Shown here: positions 48,992-58,958 of the stretch, one piece after another
Numbering within the stretch: position 1 is the stretch's first letter
How the letters are laid out: each line of letters opens with the position of its first letter
Source of the DNA: UBA1366 sp047602575
GTDB taxonomy: Bacteria > Bacillota > Clostridia > Oscillospirales > Ruminococcaceae
Reading direction: 5' to 3'
Assembly (NCBI GenBank): GCA_047602575.1
Contig: JASGGY010000003.1
Location: forward strand, 496,001-560,000
Length of the DNA stretch: 64,000 bases
Notes under the pieces: model-generated
Told to the model about the DNA's origin: nothing
The model's database searches: none
What the model saw: only the letters and a program-made list of their open reading frames with translations
Made by a program: the position numbers and the translations under genes

Positions 48992-50173
48992 TCAGTCGTT
49001 GGTAAAGCGGATGAACGCACCGGTTTTCTCAGCCAGCCACCAGCCGCGGCCGCGATGCTCCGGCGCGTTTGGCGCGATGATTGCGGAAACATCCTTGAGC
49101 CGCATAAATTCACTGCGCTGCGCTTCCAGCGCCTTGTCCGGCTTTGCGGAAAAAATCATCAGCGAACCGATTTTTGCCCCGCCCATTTTATCGTAAGGAA
49201 TGCGCTTTTCCGCAAGCTCCGATTCGGTAAAAAACGCAAGGCGCGCAAATTCACCGCGCACCCATTCCACGTCGCTGTTGGCGATGACGACATGGCTTTG
49301 CCACGCGTTCCGGTCGAAATAAAACAGGTTGCATTCCGCACCGCGCCGCACGCAGAGAGCAAGTATCGCAAGCACGCCCTCCGCCGCGCATTCCTGCCGC
49401 AGGAGCGCGTCCTGTTCCTGACCGGTGCGCAGGTCGAGGAGGATGTTCTGTCGCGTTCCCGCATACTGCTCGTCGAGCCGCACCAGCAGATTCCCGCGTT
49501 TGGCGGAAAGCTTCCAGTTGATCTTTTTCAGCGGGTCGCCGGGGGTGTAGGGTCTGTGTTCATAGCCGGGGAAGCCGTTCATCGCCGTCGGGCTGTCGGT
49601 GGTTTCCTCGTTTTCCTCAAACGCCGCCGCGTCGAGCATCCGCTGGAGCAGTGCTGTGTTTTCCGGCGCTTCCGGCACATCGGGCAGAACCGCAGCCGTC
49701 TGCGTCCATTCCGCGGCTGCTTCTCTTTGGCGCAAATCAAACCGCACCAGCCCCATAAAATCGCGCACCGTCACGCCGGAAAGCTCCATCGTTCCCGCCC
49801 CGCGCACGGCTGCGGTAAAAAGCCCCGTCAGGCGCAGTGTTTTCTTCGGGGCAAGGGTCGCGCGGAATTCCGCTTCGCCCTGCGCCTGAAAATGCGCGGA
49901 GCAGCAAAGCTTGATTTCCGCCAGCGGAACGGGCAGAAAGCCGCGGTTTTCGACTTCCACGACAAGCTCCACCGTGTCGCCTTTTTTCACCAGATCCTGC
50001 GAGCAGGAGGTTTTTACGCGCACCCCGCGCCGCGCCGCCATGGTCATTCCCGCCGACAGCGCGGGTGCCGCCAGCAGCACCGCTAAAAAAGTAAACCCGA
50101 ACTGCGCATCAAAAAACAACCCGAACGCGGCGGTCAGCACCACCGTCAATCCATATCCAAACGCCGCGCGCAA
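48992..50173 (-). CDS. DUF58 protein (vWA-like, MoxR partner)
   Basis: 393 residues with two N-terminal membrane helices (to ~45). The DUF58 signature is PYTPGDPLKKINWKLSAKRGNLLVRLDEQ, before a vWA-like ILLDLRTG strand. Family members act with MoxR ATPases. The start is a TTG spaced after GGGAGGG; there is no nearer ATG with a site. It sits between the moxR-type and transglutaminase genes. Confidence 0.9.
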   Translation of the reverse strand: MRAAFGYGLTVVLTAAFGLFFDAQFGFTFLAVLLAAPALSAGMTMAARRGVRVKTSCSQDLVKKGDTVELVVEVENRGFLPVPLAEIKLCCSAHFQAQGEAEFRATLAPKKTLRLTGLFTAAVRGAGTMELSGVTVRDFMGLVRFDLRQREAAAEWTQTAAVLPDVPEAPENTALLQRMLDAAAFEENEETTDSPTAMNGFPGYEHRPYTPGDPLKKINWKLSAKRGNLLVRLDEQYAGTRQNILLDLRTGQEQDALLRQECAAEGVLAILALCVRRGAECNLFYFDRNAWQSHVVIANSDVEWVRGEFARLAFFTESELAEKRIPYDKMGGAKIGSLMIFSAKPDKALEAQRSEFMRLKDVSAIIAPNAPEHRGRGWWLAEKTGAFIRFTND

Positions 50174-50243
50174 AGCCGTCCCTCCCCGTTTCCGCTTTCA
50201 TAAATCGCTCGCCGCGACCGGCAAGATAACCCGCGCCGGAACC

Positions 50244-51176
50244 TCAATTACCGACTGGCACGGTCAGCTGTGCGCAGATCGCCGCCGCACACGCTTCGTT
50301 TGAGCCGTAACGCGTTTTGCCCTCCGGCGAAAGAATCAGCCGGTGCGCAAGCACGCTTTCCGCTAAGCTTTTCACGTCGTCCGGCGTGGTGAAATCCCGC
50401 CCGTTGAGGTAGGCGTGCGCCTTGGCTGTGCGGTTGAGGGCAATCGACGCACGGGGGCTTGCGCCGAGCTTCACAAGGGGACTTGTCCGCGTGGCGGTCA
50501 CAAGTGCGAGTATGTAGCTTTTTACCGCTTCGGAAGTAAACACCGCGCGAACCTGATCCTGCATGGCGACGATTTCCTCCGGCGATGCGACGGGCGAAAC
50601 GGCGGCGGTCAGCGCGCCGGTTTCGTCGTTTGCGATGATGGAAAGCTCGTCCTGCGGCGCGGGATAGCCCATGGAAACCTTCATCAGAAAGCGATCCATC
50701 TGCGCTTCGGGCAGGTGGAACGTGCCGTAGGTTTCGACCGGATTCTGCGTGGCGAGGGTCATAAAGGGCTTGGGCAGCGCAATGGTTTTACCGTCTAAGC
50801 TGATCTGATGCTCCTCCATGACCTCGAGCAGGCTTGACTGCACCTTGGGCGAGGCGCGGTTGATTTCATCGGCGAGGAGAAAATTGCACACCGCAGCCCC
50901 CTGCCGGTACTCCATCTCGCCGGTGCGCTGATTGACCATCGAAAAGCCGAGAATGTCCGACGGCATGATATCCGGCGTGAGCTGAATGCGGTTAAATTTT
51001 CCGCCCACGACACCGGCGAGCGCGGCGGCAAGCTTGGTTTTTCCGACGCCCGGCACGTCCTCGATTAAAATATGCCCGCCGCACAACAGTGCCGCAAGCA
51101 GCTTCTCAATCACCGGACGCTTGCCGATGATGACTTGTTCAATGGCGTGGATGATCGTTTCTGTCTTTTGGTTCAT
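50244..51176 (-). CDS. MoxR-family AAA+ ATPase
   Basis: 310 residues. Walker A DVPGVGKTKLA (~41-51), Walker B LLADEINRASPKVQSSLLEV, sensor 1 LATQNPVETYGTFHLPEAQM and the C-terminal helical lid RASIALNRTAKAHAYLNGR. MoxR proteins act as chaperone-like ATPases for their DUF58/vWA partners. It is the first gene of the operon, from promoter 51222-51250. Confidence 0.93.
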   Translation of the reverse strand: MNQKTETIIHAIEQVIIGKRPVIEKLLAALLCGGHILIEDVPGVGKTKLAAALAGVVGGKFNRIQLTPDIMPSDILGFSMVNQRTGEMEYRQGAAVCNFLLADEINRASPKVQSSLLEVMEEHQISLDGKTIALPKPFMTLATQNPVETYGTFHLPEAQMDRFLMKVSMGYPAPQDELSIIANDETGALTAAVSPVASPEEIVAMQDQVRAVFTSEAVKSYILALVTATRTSPLVKLGASPRASIALNRTAKAHAYLNGRDFTTPDDVKSLAESVLAHRLILSPEGKTRYGSNEACAAAICAQLTVPVGN

Positions 51177-51221
51177 AATCCGCTCCGTTCCGCTTCTCTA
51201 TCGTGAAGCATCAATGAAAAA

Positions 51222-51250
51222 AGTATAACAGATTTCACCTGCGTTGTCAA
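51222..51250 (-). promoter_or_regulatory. Promoter of the moxR-DUF58-transglutaminase operon
   Basis: TTGACA (51250-51245), 17-bp spacer, TATACT (51227-51222). Confidence 0.8.
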
Positions 51251-51294
51251 TGCTTCCAGGCGGTGAATGGGCGATTCCACCGCAATTCTTACCG

Positions 51295-51337
51295 CAAAAA
51301 AACAGCACCCACTGCCCATGTGGCAAGCGGGTGCTGT
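51295..51337 (-). terminator. Terminator after the GH127 gene
   Basis: ACAGCACCC/GGGTGCTGT stem with an inner TTGCCAC-type pairing, followed leftward by seven T. Confidence 0.8.
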
Positions 51338-51342
51338 GCTGA

Positions 51343-53160
51343 TTAATCCTTCTGTGTGAAATACACGGTGTAGGTTTCGTCGGTGATTTCGTACAACGGC
51401 TTGAATGTGAAGTTCTGTGCCTGACGGCGCGTGCGGTAGCAGTTCTGTTTCCACGGGAACGTGCCGTAGATATGCTCAATCTGCGGAATGAGGAAGGTTT
51501 TCGGTGCTGAAAAATCGCCGGTCAGTCCGCGGTCGGCGTCCGTCAGCCCGGCAAGCACGATCGGTCCGTCCACAAATGCCGCAAGCTCCGGCTCGCCGGG
51601 GATCGGCTCGGCTTTCACGGCACTCGGGAAGAACAGATCCAGCGTGTCGTTGTGCCATGCGCGGGTCAGACTGAGATAGCTGCCCTCCGGCTGCGCGGTG
51701 ATTTCCTGCCCGTTGAGCAGGAGCGTCGGCGGCGCGCTCACCCAGCCCGGCACGCGAAAGGATAGGGTGTACAGCTCCGCGGAGGATGCGTTCACCTTAA
51801 ATTTTACGAACCAGCGCGACATCTGGCTGGTGTCGCGCTCATCGAAAAACGCCTGATCGTTGTAATATTTCATCCCCGTGACCTGCTCGACGAAAAGCTC
51901 CGCTTCGCCGCTTTTCACACGAACGCTTGAGGGAATATACTGGCTGACCGTCAGCTTGTTTTCCGCTTCGCCGGTGAAATAAATCAGCTCCGGATACAGC
52001 GCCTGCGCCTGTACCATTGTGCCGTGGCAGCACCAGAAATCGTGCGTTTTGCTGCCCCATTTTTTCCGGCTTCCGGCTGTTAGGGGGAGGAAGTATGCCG
52101 GCATCCCGGTGTCCTTGTTCTGCTGGGCAAGGAAGCCGTTGTACAGGCATTTTTCAATATAGTCCGCGTAAACCGTTTCCCCTGTACGGCGGTAGAGATA
52201 GTCCGCCGTGCGCACCATGTTGTAGACAGTACAGAATTCCTGATTCATATCCCCGAAATACTGCCCCTGCAAAAACGGCGGAACCCAGAATTCGCCGGCG
52301 TTCTGACCGGTTGTGGCAAACTTCCCGCGCGCGGTGACGGCGTTTTCCCAGAAGCGCTCGGTCACAACGCGCCACGCATCGTCGCCCGTGATCTCATACA
52401 GCTTTGCCGCCCCGTGGGAAAGCGGGATGCTCGCGTTGGCGTGACAGTTGGTGAGGGCGTCTTTCCCGTCGGTGAGATTGCGAAACAAGCCCGCATCCTG
52501 ATAGCGTTTTGCAAGCGTCAGATACTTCTCGGCGCACGTGATTTCATAAAGGCTCGCCCAGACCTCCAGCATACCCGCTTCCTCTCCGCTGTAAACGGCG
52601 TGGGGGTTGTGCTTTGCCATTTCGTCCGTCCAGCGGAGATACCAGCCGGCGAGCCGGTCAAGGATATCAAGCGCCTGCGCGTTGCCCGCGTCGGTGTAGG
52701 CTTTCATCAAGCCGAGAATCGTTTTGTGCATGGTATACTGCGGTGACCAGATGTATTCGCCGGTCGCAAGACGCGCAAAGTATTTCTCCGGAATCGAGCC
52801 TACCCACTCGCCGCCGTTGAGCTGCTGACAGCGCGCAAGCTCTGCAACGATGATGTCAAGCTTCGCTTTGAGCTGCGTGTCGTTGTCGTTCGCGATATAG
52901 GAAGCGGCAGCCGCCAGCCAGTGTCCGAGAAAATGCCCGCGCAGCTGGCAGGTCGGCGCTTCCCAGCCCCAGTGCAGCTTGACGGTTTCCGGATGATCGA
53001 TGACCTGAATGCCGGGGATGATGATACCGGCTTCGAGATAGAAATTCTGGAGCAGACAGGTGGTGTCAAGCTCCATGAGATAGGTGCGGTTTAATTCCAT
53101 CCGCTCCCGGAACAATCCGGGCAGTACCGAAACCTGCCGTTTATCAACCGCTTTTAACAT
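51343..53160 (-). CDS. Glycoside hydrolase family 127 (beta-L-arabinofuranosidase type)
   Basis: 605 residues. The (alpha/alpha)6 barrel signatures are LRGHFLGHWLAAAASYIAND near 76-95, GGEWVGSIPEKYF and the catalytic zone HDFWCCHGTMVQAQALYPEL, where the Cys pair serves the zinc-thiolate site of GH127. Members release beta-L-arabinofuranose from plant glycoproteins. There is no signal peptide, so it acts on imported oligosaccharides. GGAGG precedes the ATG; promoter CTGACA-17-TATACT at 53218-53190. Confidence 0.85.
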   Translation of the reverse strand: MLKAVDKRQVSVLPGLFRERMELNRTYLMELDTTCLLQNFYLEAGIIIPGIQVIDHPETVKLHWGWEAPTCQLRGHFLGHWLAAAASYIANDNDTQLKAKLDIIVAELARCQQLNGGEWVGSIPEKYFARLATGEYIWSPQYTMHKTILGLMKAYTDAGNAQALDILDRLAGWYLRWTDEMAKHNPHAVYSGEEAGMLEVWASLYEITCAEKYLTLAKRYQDAGLFRNLTDGKDALTNCHANASIPLSHGAAKLYEITGDDAWRVVTERFWENAVTARGKFATTGQNAGEFWVPPFLQGQYFGDMNQEFCTVYNMVRTADYLYRRTGETVYADYIEKCLYNGFLAQQNKDTGMPAYFLPLTAGSRKKWGSKTHDFWCCHGTMVQAQALYPELIYFTGEAENKLTVSQYIPSSVRVKSGEAELFVEQVTGMKYYNDQAFFDERDTSQMSRWFVKFKVNASSAELYTLSFRVPGWVSAPPTLLLNGQEITAQPEGSYLSLTRAWHNDTLDLFFPSAVKAEPIPGEPELAAFVDGPIVLAGLTDADRGLTGDFSAPKTFLIPQIEHIYGTFPWKQNCYRTRRQAQNFTFKPLYEITDETYTVYFTQKD

Positions 53161-53682
53161 GCGCTCCTCCTGTGAAAATAATTTCTTTCAGTATAGCATA
53201 GATTGTCGCATCTGTCAGTGGACAAAACCACAGAAACAGGTTTTCTGTTTTCACATCTTTGTGCCGACGCATTCGGTTTTCCGAAAACGAAAACCCGCCT
53301 GCTGTTTTTTCGGCAAGCGGGTTTGTTTACGTTCGGTGTTTGCACGTCAGAGCCTGACGCATTTGCGGTTTTGCAGGTTGTCCTTGTAAAAAACAAAAGC
53401 GACCTATCCGCACAGTGTTTGGCGCAGCTAAAAAATGATTGTTTAAGAATTGGTAGACCACCTAGTGGACCACATCTGAAGTATGACGCTCCACATAAAA
53501 TTCCCCCCTCTCGTTATGTCATGAGTATAGGGAAATTATGGACCAGCTTCTATACATATCTGAAGATCGTACGAAATTTCGGCACCAACGATTTTTATTA
53601 AAATTGTATCTTAATTAAACCGCATATTTCCTTGCTTTCTCTATCCATTTATGCTATATTTAAATGGGGAGGAAGTGAAGCC
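53161..53682. other. 522-bp gap between the GH127 and LytTR genes
   Basis: Contains the leftward GH127 promoter (53218-53190), an orphan rightward terminator-like hairpin (AAACCCGC/GCGGGTTT, 53291-53324, then TTGTTT) and, at its right end, the LytTR promoter (53632-53660). No gene is supported; the central part around 53400-53600 shows nothing recognisable. Confidence 0.5.
53632..53660 (+). promoter_or_regulatory. LytTR regulator promoter
   Basis: TTGCTT (53632-53637), 17-bp spacer, TATATT (53655-53660). Confidence 0.6.
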
Positions 53683-54390
53683 ATGCGAATTGCGGTTTGC
53701 GATGACGAAAAACATTTTTTTATCACGCTCCATACCATGCTGGAGGACTATGCCGCGCTCATCAACGAAGCGATTCTCACCACGCATTTTCTCAGCGGAA
53801 TGGATTTGCTGGCGTCTATCCAGAGCTTTGACCTGATTTTTATGGACTATAAAATGGACGGGCTTGACGGGATGGCGACGGCAAAACAGCTGCGGCTGCG
53901 GAATCAGGATGTGACGATCATTTTCCTGACCGGATTCCCGCACGTGGTGTTTGAAAGCTTTGCGGTCAACACCTTCCGTTTTCTGGTCAAGCCGCTAAAA
54001 AAGCAAGAGCTGTTCGACGCGATGGACGCATATCTTCACGCGGTGAGTACCGATGATTTCCTGCTGCTCCATACAAACGACGGCACGTGGAAGCTGCGGT
54101 TTTCCGAAATTCTCTACATCGAGGCAAGGGGGAAGCATTCCCTTGTCCGCACACGTGATAAGCAGCTTGAAAGCTGTAAATACCTCAAGGAATTCATCCC
54201 GCTGCTGCCGGACGGCGCTTTTATGCGCACGCACAAATCCAGCATTGTGCATTTTCTCCACATCCGCAACCACGACAACAACGTGATTTATTTTGACAAC
54301 GGTGAGCGCGCGGCGATCGGAAAGCGGTATTTAAGCGCGTTTAAAACGGCGTTTCAGCATTATATCATGCGGTATAATTCCAAGGAATAA
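53683..54390 (+). CDS. LytTR-family response regulator (AgrA-like)
   Basis: About 235 residues. The receiver domain has MRIAVCDDE (acidic pair), phospho-Asp in FDLIFMDYKMDGLDG and the KPLKK lysine. The LytTR DNA-binding domain is C-terminal (~135-232; ILYIEARGKHSLVRTRD, RTHKSSIVHF). GGAGG precedes the ATG. No histidine kinase gene is next to it, so it is an orphan here. A strong terminator follows at 54433-54474. Confidence 0.9.
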   Translation: MRIAVCDDEKHFFITLHTMLEDYAALINEAILTTHFLSGMDLLASIQSFDLIFMDYKMDGLDGMATAKQLRLRNQDVTIIFLTGFPHVVFESFAVNTFRFLVKPLKKQELFDAMDAYLHAVSTDDFLLLHTNDGTWKLRFSEILYIEARGKHSLVRTRDKQLESCKYLKEFIPLLPDGAFMRTHKSSIVHFLHIRNHDNNVIYFDNGERAAIGKRYLSAFKTAFQHYIMRYNSKE

Positions 54391-54432
54391 CCGCGCGGCA
54401 AACGACTCAACGGATGTTATAATCTATGCAAA

Positions 54433-54481
54433 AAAGCCTGTACAAATTCCAGAAAAGGAATCAGTACAGGCTTTATTTTTT
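54433..54481 (+). terminator. Terminator after the LytTR gene
   Basis: AAAGCCTGTAC/GTACAGGCTTT with an inner ATTCC/GGAAT pairing, then ATTTTTTT. Confidence 0.8.
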
Positions 54482-54486
54482 TGGTG

Positions 54487-55302
54487 CTAAACCGAATTCT
54501 TGTATTGCTGCGGCGTCATGCCGGTGTATTGCTTGAAGGTGCGCATGAAATATTTCTCGTCCTGAAAGCCGCAGGAATACGCGGCTTCCTTGATGCTAAC
54601 GAACTGCCCGGCAAGCAGGGCTTTCGCCGCGTCGATGCGCACGCCGTTGAGATACCGCACAAGGGTGATGCCGGTTTCTTTTTTAAACAGCACCGAGAGA
54701 TACGCGGGGTTGTAATGAAATTCCGCCGCGATCCGGTTTAACGAAACATCGCGGTGAAAATTGGCTTTCATCCATGCCGTAACCTGTGCGATCACGGGCG
54801 GCGCGGGGCTTTTGCGGGAACGGCTGTCCGCGCATTCCTGCGTAAATGCCATCAGCAGAAGTCGCAGCGCGCAGGATAAGATCGCATCGGTGTAAAGCGC
54901 TTCCTGCCGCGAGAAATCGAGCAGCTGCTCAAACAGTGCGCGCACGCGCGGGGAATTTCCCGCCGTACCCTTTGCGGGAATCAGATACGTAAATTCCGCG
55001 GGAGGCGCATCACACCGCCGCCACGGTTTTTCGGGCACAAAATGCACCCACAGGTAGGAAAGCCGCCCGTCGGAGGACTTGTGCCCGAAATGCTCCTCAC
55101 CGGCGCTAAGGAACAGATACTGCCCCGATGAAACCGCATACGCGATGCCGAACTGCGTGACAAAGAGCGTTCCCTCCAGCACAAAAATCAACACGCAGCA
55201 ATCCATCACGCGCCGCTCGTGGAGGAACCCGCCCGCGCTGCGCAGATTGCCGCAGATATGAAAGCACAGCGCCTCCGACGTGCCCGCGTACAAACCATCC
55301 AT
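54487..55302 (-). CDS. AraC-family transcriptional regulator
   Basis: 271 residues. The N-terminal cupin-like ligand domain (about 1-150) is followed by two C-terminal helix-turn-helix motifs (SLNRIAAEFHYNPAYLSVLF and SIKEAAYSCGFQDEKYFMRT) ending FKQYTGMTPQQYKNSV. It starts 16 bp after the GH2 gene on the same strand, so it is probably co-transcribed and controls that enzyme in response to a sugar. Confidence 0.9.
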   Translation of the reverse strand: MDGLYAGTSEALCFHICGNLRSAGGFLHERRVMDCCVLIFVLEGTLFVTQFGIAYAVSSGQYLFLSAGEEHFGHKSSDGRLSYLWVHFVPEKPWRRCDAPPAEFTYLIPAKGTAGNSPRVRALFEQLLDFSRQEALYTDAILSCALRLLLMAFTQECADSRSRKSPAPPVIAQVTAWMKANFHRDVSLNRIAAEFHYNPAYLSVLFKKETGITLVRYLNGVRIDAAKALLAGQFVSIKEAAYSCGFQDEKYFMRTFKQYTGMTPQQYKNSV

Positions 55303-55318
55303 ATGCCCCTCCGCCTAT

Positions 55319-58300
55319 TTATTCGACAAAACGGAAATCACGGAAGTCAAATTCCGTTCCCGGCAGGAACGTAAACGAAAGCCGGCAGCTTCCCGCAATT
55401 CCGCTGACGGGGAAAGTGCGCTCAGTGTAAGCTTCGCAGCCGTCGAACTCCAGCAGAATGCGGCGGGTGTCGCCGTCCTCAAAGCAGAGGTGGATGCTGG
55501 TTTTGGGCAGGAGAGAGCGTCCGGTAATGACGACGGCGGCGGGTTGGTGGGACGTGAAATCGAATGCGCCGAATTCCAGCACGACGTTGTTGCCGATACC
55601 AGTCACGTCGGTGTCGCCGACGGTGAATTTGTCGCCGTAAACAGTCAGGCAGTCTGCGGCATTGATCCGCGCGAATTCCTTATCGGTTTTTTCAAAAGCA
55701 AAGCCCTTGACGCTGACGGAATCCGTTCCCATAAAGGCGATGGTGTGAACGCCCTTGAGCCTGCGGCTGAGGTGGAATGTTTCCGGCTGATAGGTCAGCC
55801 AGATCGGTTCTTTCTGATACGAAAATTCGCCTAAGCATACGCCGCCCACGCCGGGAATGCCGTCCCAGACGCTGAGGGACGTGGGCGTGAGCATATTCGC
55901 GTAAACGGAGATGGTCACGGTGTCGCTGCCGATCATGCCGAAATCGACGTTCTTAAAGCCGAACCACGACGGCCCGTGCGAGAAGCTTGCGCCCTGCTCG
56001 ATGGCACTGCACAAATCGCCGCTGCTGGCGGTGTAAAGTCCGGCGGTGACGAATTCATAGGGGTTGACAGACACGTTGCCAAGCCCGCTGACGGTCAGCG
56101 GCAGCACGGAAATCACGTGGTATTTGTCCGTGCCGTTTTTGCACAGCGCGCGCAGGAAGCATTCGCCGTCGCCCTGCGCCTCGACGGTCACGCAGCCGTC
56201 CTCATCCTCAATGGCGGTGATTGCTGCGATATTGGTATCAATGCCCGTGTCGGTGGTGATGCGGTAGGAAATCGCCTGCGCATAGGTGCTTGCGGGCGGG
56301 AACACCTCCACACGGATCTGCGCCGTGCGGACGGTTGCGTTTAGCTCTCGCGCATCCGCCGACAGCTTGATTTTGCGCACCGGAATATCCGTTCCCCCGC
56401 CGCATTCCGGAAGCTGTGCGATGCATTCCTCCGTTGCGCTGACGCCGTCGTCCGCGATGCCGGGAAGTGCTTCCAGAACCAGCTCAGCATCCGGCAGTCC
56501 GACGGAGGAAACGCGTATGTGCAGTTCGCCAGGCTGTTTTTTCGCGGCGATGATTGCCAGCAGCTTTCCCGAAAACAAGCGGCGCGATGTGGTTTTATAC
56601 GGATCATAATCCGTGCTGTCGCCGTTGTCAAGCCCCACCAGTCTGCCCGCACCGGTGACCTCCACCAGTACGCGGTTGTTCGCGTTAGCGGCAAAGGTCC
56701 CCGCTGCGTCAAGGGCGGTGAGTTCCACAAAAATCAGATCCTCGCCGTCGGCGGTGAGCGTTTGCTTGTCCGCGGAAAGCGCCAGCGCCGCGCATTCGCC
56801 GAACGAGCGGACGGTGTCGCGCGCGATGATGTTCCCCTGCTCGTCATAGGCAAGCGCTTCCAGAACGCCGTCGGTGAAAGCGAGCTGGTAATCGCCGGTG
56901 AGCCTTGTGCCGTGGGCGTGATCGATGTCGGTTGCACCCAGCGATGCGCCGTTGAAAAACAGCTCCAGCCGCGGCGCGTTGGTCGCCACGCGCACATCAA
57001 TCATCTGCCCTTCGTTGAAATCCCAGTACGGGAAAATATGAATCATCGGATTGGTTCGATAGCAAGTCCATTCCGACTGGAACACATAAAAGCTGTCTTT
57101 TTCAAAGCCCGCCGTGTCAAGCTGACCGAAATAGCTGTTTTTGGTGGCATACGGGGTCGGCTCGCCGATGTAGTCAAAGCCCGTCCAGATAAACTGCCCC
57201 GCACAATAGTCCGCGTCGCGGTCGGGGATGATGCAGCTTTCTGTATTTTTCGCGCCCCACGCGGTGCAGCAGTTGCCGATGCTCGAGCATTGCTCGTCAT
57301 CGTCGGTCAGGATGGTTTTCGCCAGCGGGAAATGATACACCCCGCGGCTCTGGATCACGGAAGCGGTTTCGCTGCCGTAAATCATCCAGTCCGGATGGGC
57401 AGCGTGATGCTCCGCATAAAGGCGCTCGCCGTAATTATAGCCCGCAAGCTTGACGATGTCGGCGCATTTCTGCGCGTTTTCGCCGCCCATATAATTCGAG
57501 CCGATGGTGACATAGGCGTTGGCGCGGCTGTCATGCAGGCGCACCAGTCTTGTTAAAAGTGCTGTAACCTCCTGCCCGCGGTCGTCGGCATGGGTGTCGT
57601 AAATTTCGTTGCCGATGCTCCATGCGATGAGGGAGGGGCTGTTGCGGTCGCGGCGCACCCACGATGCGATGTCCTTTTCGACCCATTCGCCGAAAAAGCG
57701 CGCGTAGTCATATTGGGTCTTCTGGCGCTCCCACATATCAAAGCCCTCGGACACAACCAAAAAGCCCATTTCATCGGCAAGCTCCATGAATTCCGTCGCC
57801 GGCATATTGTGGGAGGTGCGCACGGCGTTGATGCCCATCGCACGCAGCTTTGTCAGCTTGCGCCGGATCGCCGCGCGATTGACCGCCGCCCCGAGCGCAC
57901 CGAGATCGTGATGCTCGCAGCAGCCGTGAATTTTTACGTGCCTACCGTTGAGGAAAAAGCCCTGATCCGGCGTGAACAGCATCGTGCGAAAGCCGAAGCG
58001 GGTCAGCGCGCAGTCAACCGCTTTCCCCGCGACAAGCAGCTCGGTTTGCAGCGTATAGAGCGTTCCCTGCCCGATGTCCCACAGGACGGGGCTTTCCGCG
58101 CGCAGGGACTGGGTATTGACAGAATAGTCGGTGTTTTCACGGCGAACCGCCGCGTCGATACAGCTTTTGTCCGCGGCGCAGGCGGCGGAGAGAATGCTCT
58201 GCAACGGCGCACCGTCAGGGGCAAGCAGCGTGGTGCGGATCTGGTACGATTCCAGCGCAGCACCACACGAACGCGCGCATTCCGTTGAAACGGTAATATC

Positions 58301-58783
58301 AAAGCCTGCACCTCGCTTGGCTGTGGTGATATAAACGCCGTCCGGCACGATATGGGAAAGCGCAAGTTCACGCAGATACACCTTCCGGTAAATTCCCGCG
58401 CCGGAATACCAGCGCGAATTCGGCGCGCGGTGGTTCACCATCACGGTGAGAACGTTTTCTCCGTCGCGCAGAAACGCTGTTAAGTCCAACTCGAAAGTGG
58501 AATAGCCGTACTTCCATTCGCCGACAAGGCTGCCGTTGCAGAACACCCGACAGTCTATATAAACGCCCTCAAAGCGAACAAAGGTCAGCATGCTGTTGTT
58601 TTTGGCGTGATGGAACGTCTTTCTGTACCAGCCCGTCGAGGTTTCGTAGAGGTTGCGGGTGTCATAAATCAGCCAGTCGTGCGGAATGTCCACGCGCGCC
58701 CAGGAAAAATCCGGTGAATAGGGTGTGTCAATCGGCTGCTTGGAAAATTCCCAGCCGTCGCAGAAAGCGGTTAAGCGGCTCAT
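55319..58783 (-). CDS. Glycoside hydrolase family 2 (beta-galactosidase-like), large
   Basis: 1154 residues with the GH2 layout: jelly-roll sugar-binding domain (~1-170), immunoglobulin-like domain, then the (beta/alpha)8 barrel. Acid/base Glu is in LIAWSIGNEIYD near 392 and the nucleophile in MIYGSETASV near 470. Further beta domains and a ~300-residue C-terminal part follow, with DUF4982-like and carbohydrate-binding features. There is no signal peptide. Beta-galactosidase is the usual activity; beta-glucuronidase or others are possible. Promoter TTGAAA-17-TATAAT at 58901-58873. Confidence 0.88.
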   Translation of the reverse strand: MSRLTAFCDGWEFSKQPIDTPYSPDFSWARVDIPHDWLIYDTRNLYETSTGWYRKTFHHAKNNSMLTFVRFEGVYIDCRVFCNGSLVGEWKYGYSTFELDLTAFLRDGENVLTVMVNHRAPNSRWYSGAGIYRKVYLRELALSHIVPDGVYITTAKRGAGFDITVSTECARSCGAALESYQIRTTLLAPDGAPLQSILSAACAADKSCIDAAVRRENTDYSVNTQSLRAESPVLWDIGQGTLYTLQTELLVAGKAVDCALTRFGFRTMLFTPDQGFFLNGRHVKIHGCCEHHDLGALGAAVNRAAIRRKLTKLRAMGINAVRTSHNMPATEFMELADEMGFLVVSEGFDMWERQKTQYDYARFFGEWVEKDIASWVRRDRNSPSLIAWSIGNEIYDTHADDRGQEVTALLTRLVRLHDSRANAYVTIGSNYMGGENAQKCADIVKLAGYNYGERLYAEHHAAHPDWMIYGSETASVIQSRGVYHFPLAKTILTDDDEQCSSIGNCCTAWGAKNTESCIIPDRDADYCAGQFIWTGFDYIGEPTPYATKNSYFGQLDTAGFEKDSFYVFQSEWTCYRTNPMIHIFPYWDFNEGQMIDVRVATNAPRLELFFNGASLGATDIDHAHGTRLTGDYQLAFTDGVLEALAYDEQGNIIARDTVRSFGECAALALSADKQTLTADGEDLIFVELTALDAAGTFAANANNRVLVEVTGAGRLVGLDNGDSTDYDPYKTTSRRLFSGKLLAIIAAKKQPGELHIRVSSVGLPDAELVLEALPGIADDGVSATEECIAQLPECGGGTDIPVRKIKLSADARELNATVRTAQIRVEVFPPASTYAQAISYRITTDTGIDTNIAAITAIEDEDGCVTVEAQGDGECFLRALCKNGTDKYHVISVLPLTVSGLGNVSVNPYEFVTAGLYTASSGDLCSAIEQGASFSHGPSWFGFKNVDFGMIGSDTVTISVYANMLTPTSLSVWDGIPGVGGVCLGEFSYQKEPIWLTYQPETFHLSRRLKGVHTIAFMGTDSVSVKGFAFEKTDKEFARINAADCLTVYGDKFTVGDTDVTGIGNNVVLEFGAFDFTSHQPAAVVITGRSLLPKTSIHLCFEDGDTRRILLEFDGCEAYTERTFPVSGIAGSCRLSFTFLPGTEFDFRDFRFVE

Positions 58784-58872
58784 ACTGCCTCCTCCCGCGC
58801 GCCGCCGCGGCGGTTTGCGGATGTTTCAAATTTTTGCACAGCCGCACAGAAAAGCGCGGGCTGTATCCGTTT

Positions 58873-58901
58873 ATTATAACAGAACGCCGCGCGCATTTCA
58901 A
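58873..58901 (-). promoter_or_regulatory. Promoter of the GH2-AraC operon
   Basis: TTGAAA (58901-58896), 17-bp spacer, TATAAT (58878-58873). Confidence 0.75.
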
Positions 58902-58958
58902 TGTATTTATTGCAAACTCGCTAAAAAAACCGCACTCGATCGCACTCGCGAGGTGCAT

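Noticed and set aside
53440..53520. Palindrome-like stretch with CCACCTAGTGG in the GH127-LytTR gap
   Set aside because: Imperfect and without a promoter at a sensible distance; not enough to call an operator.
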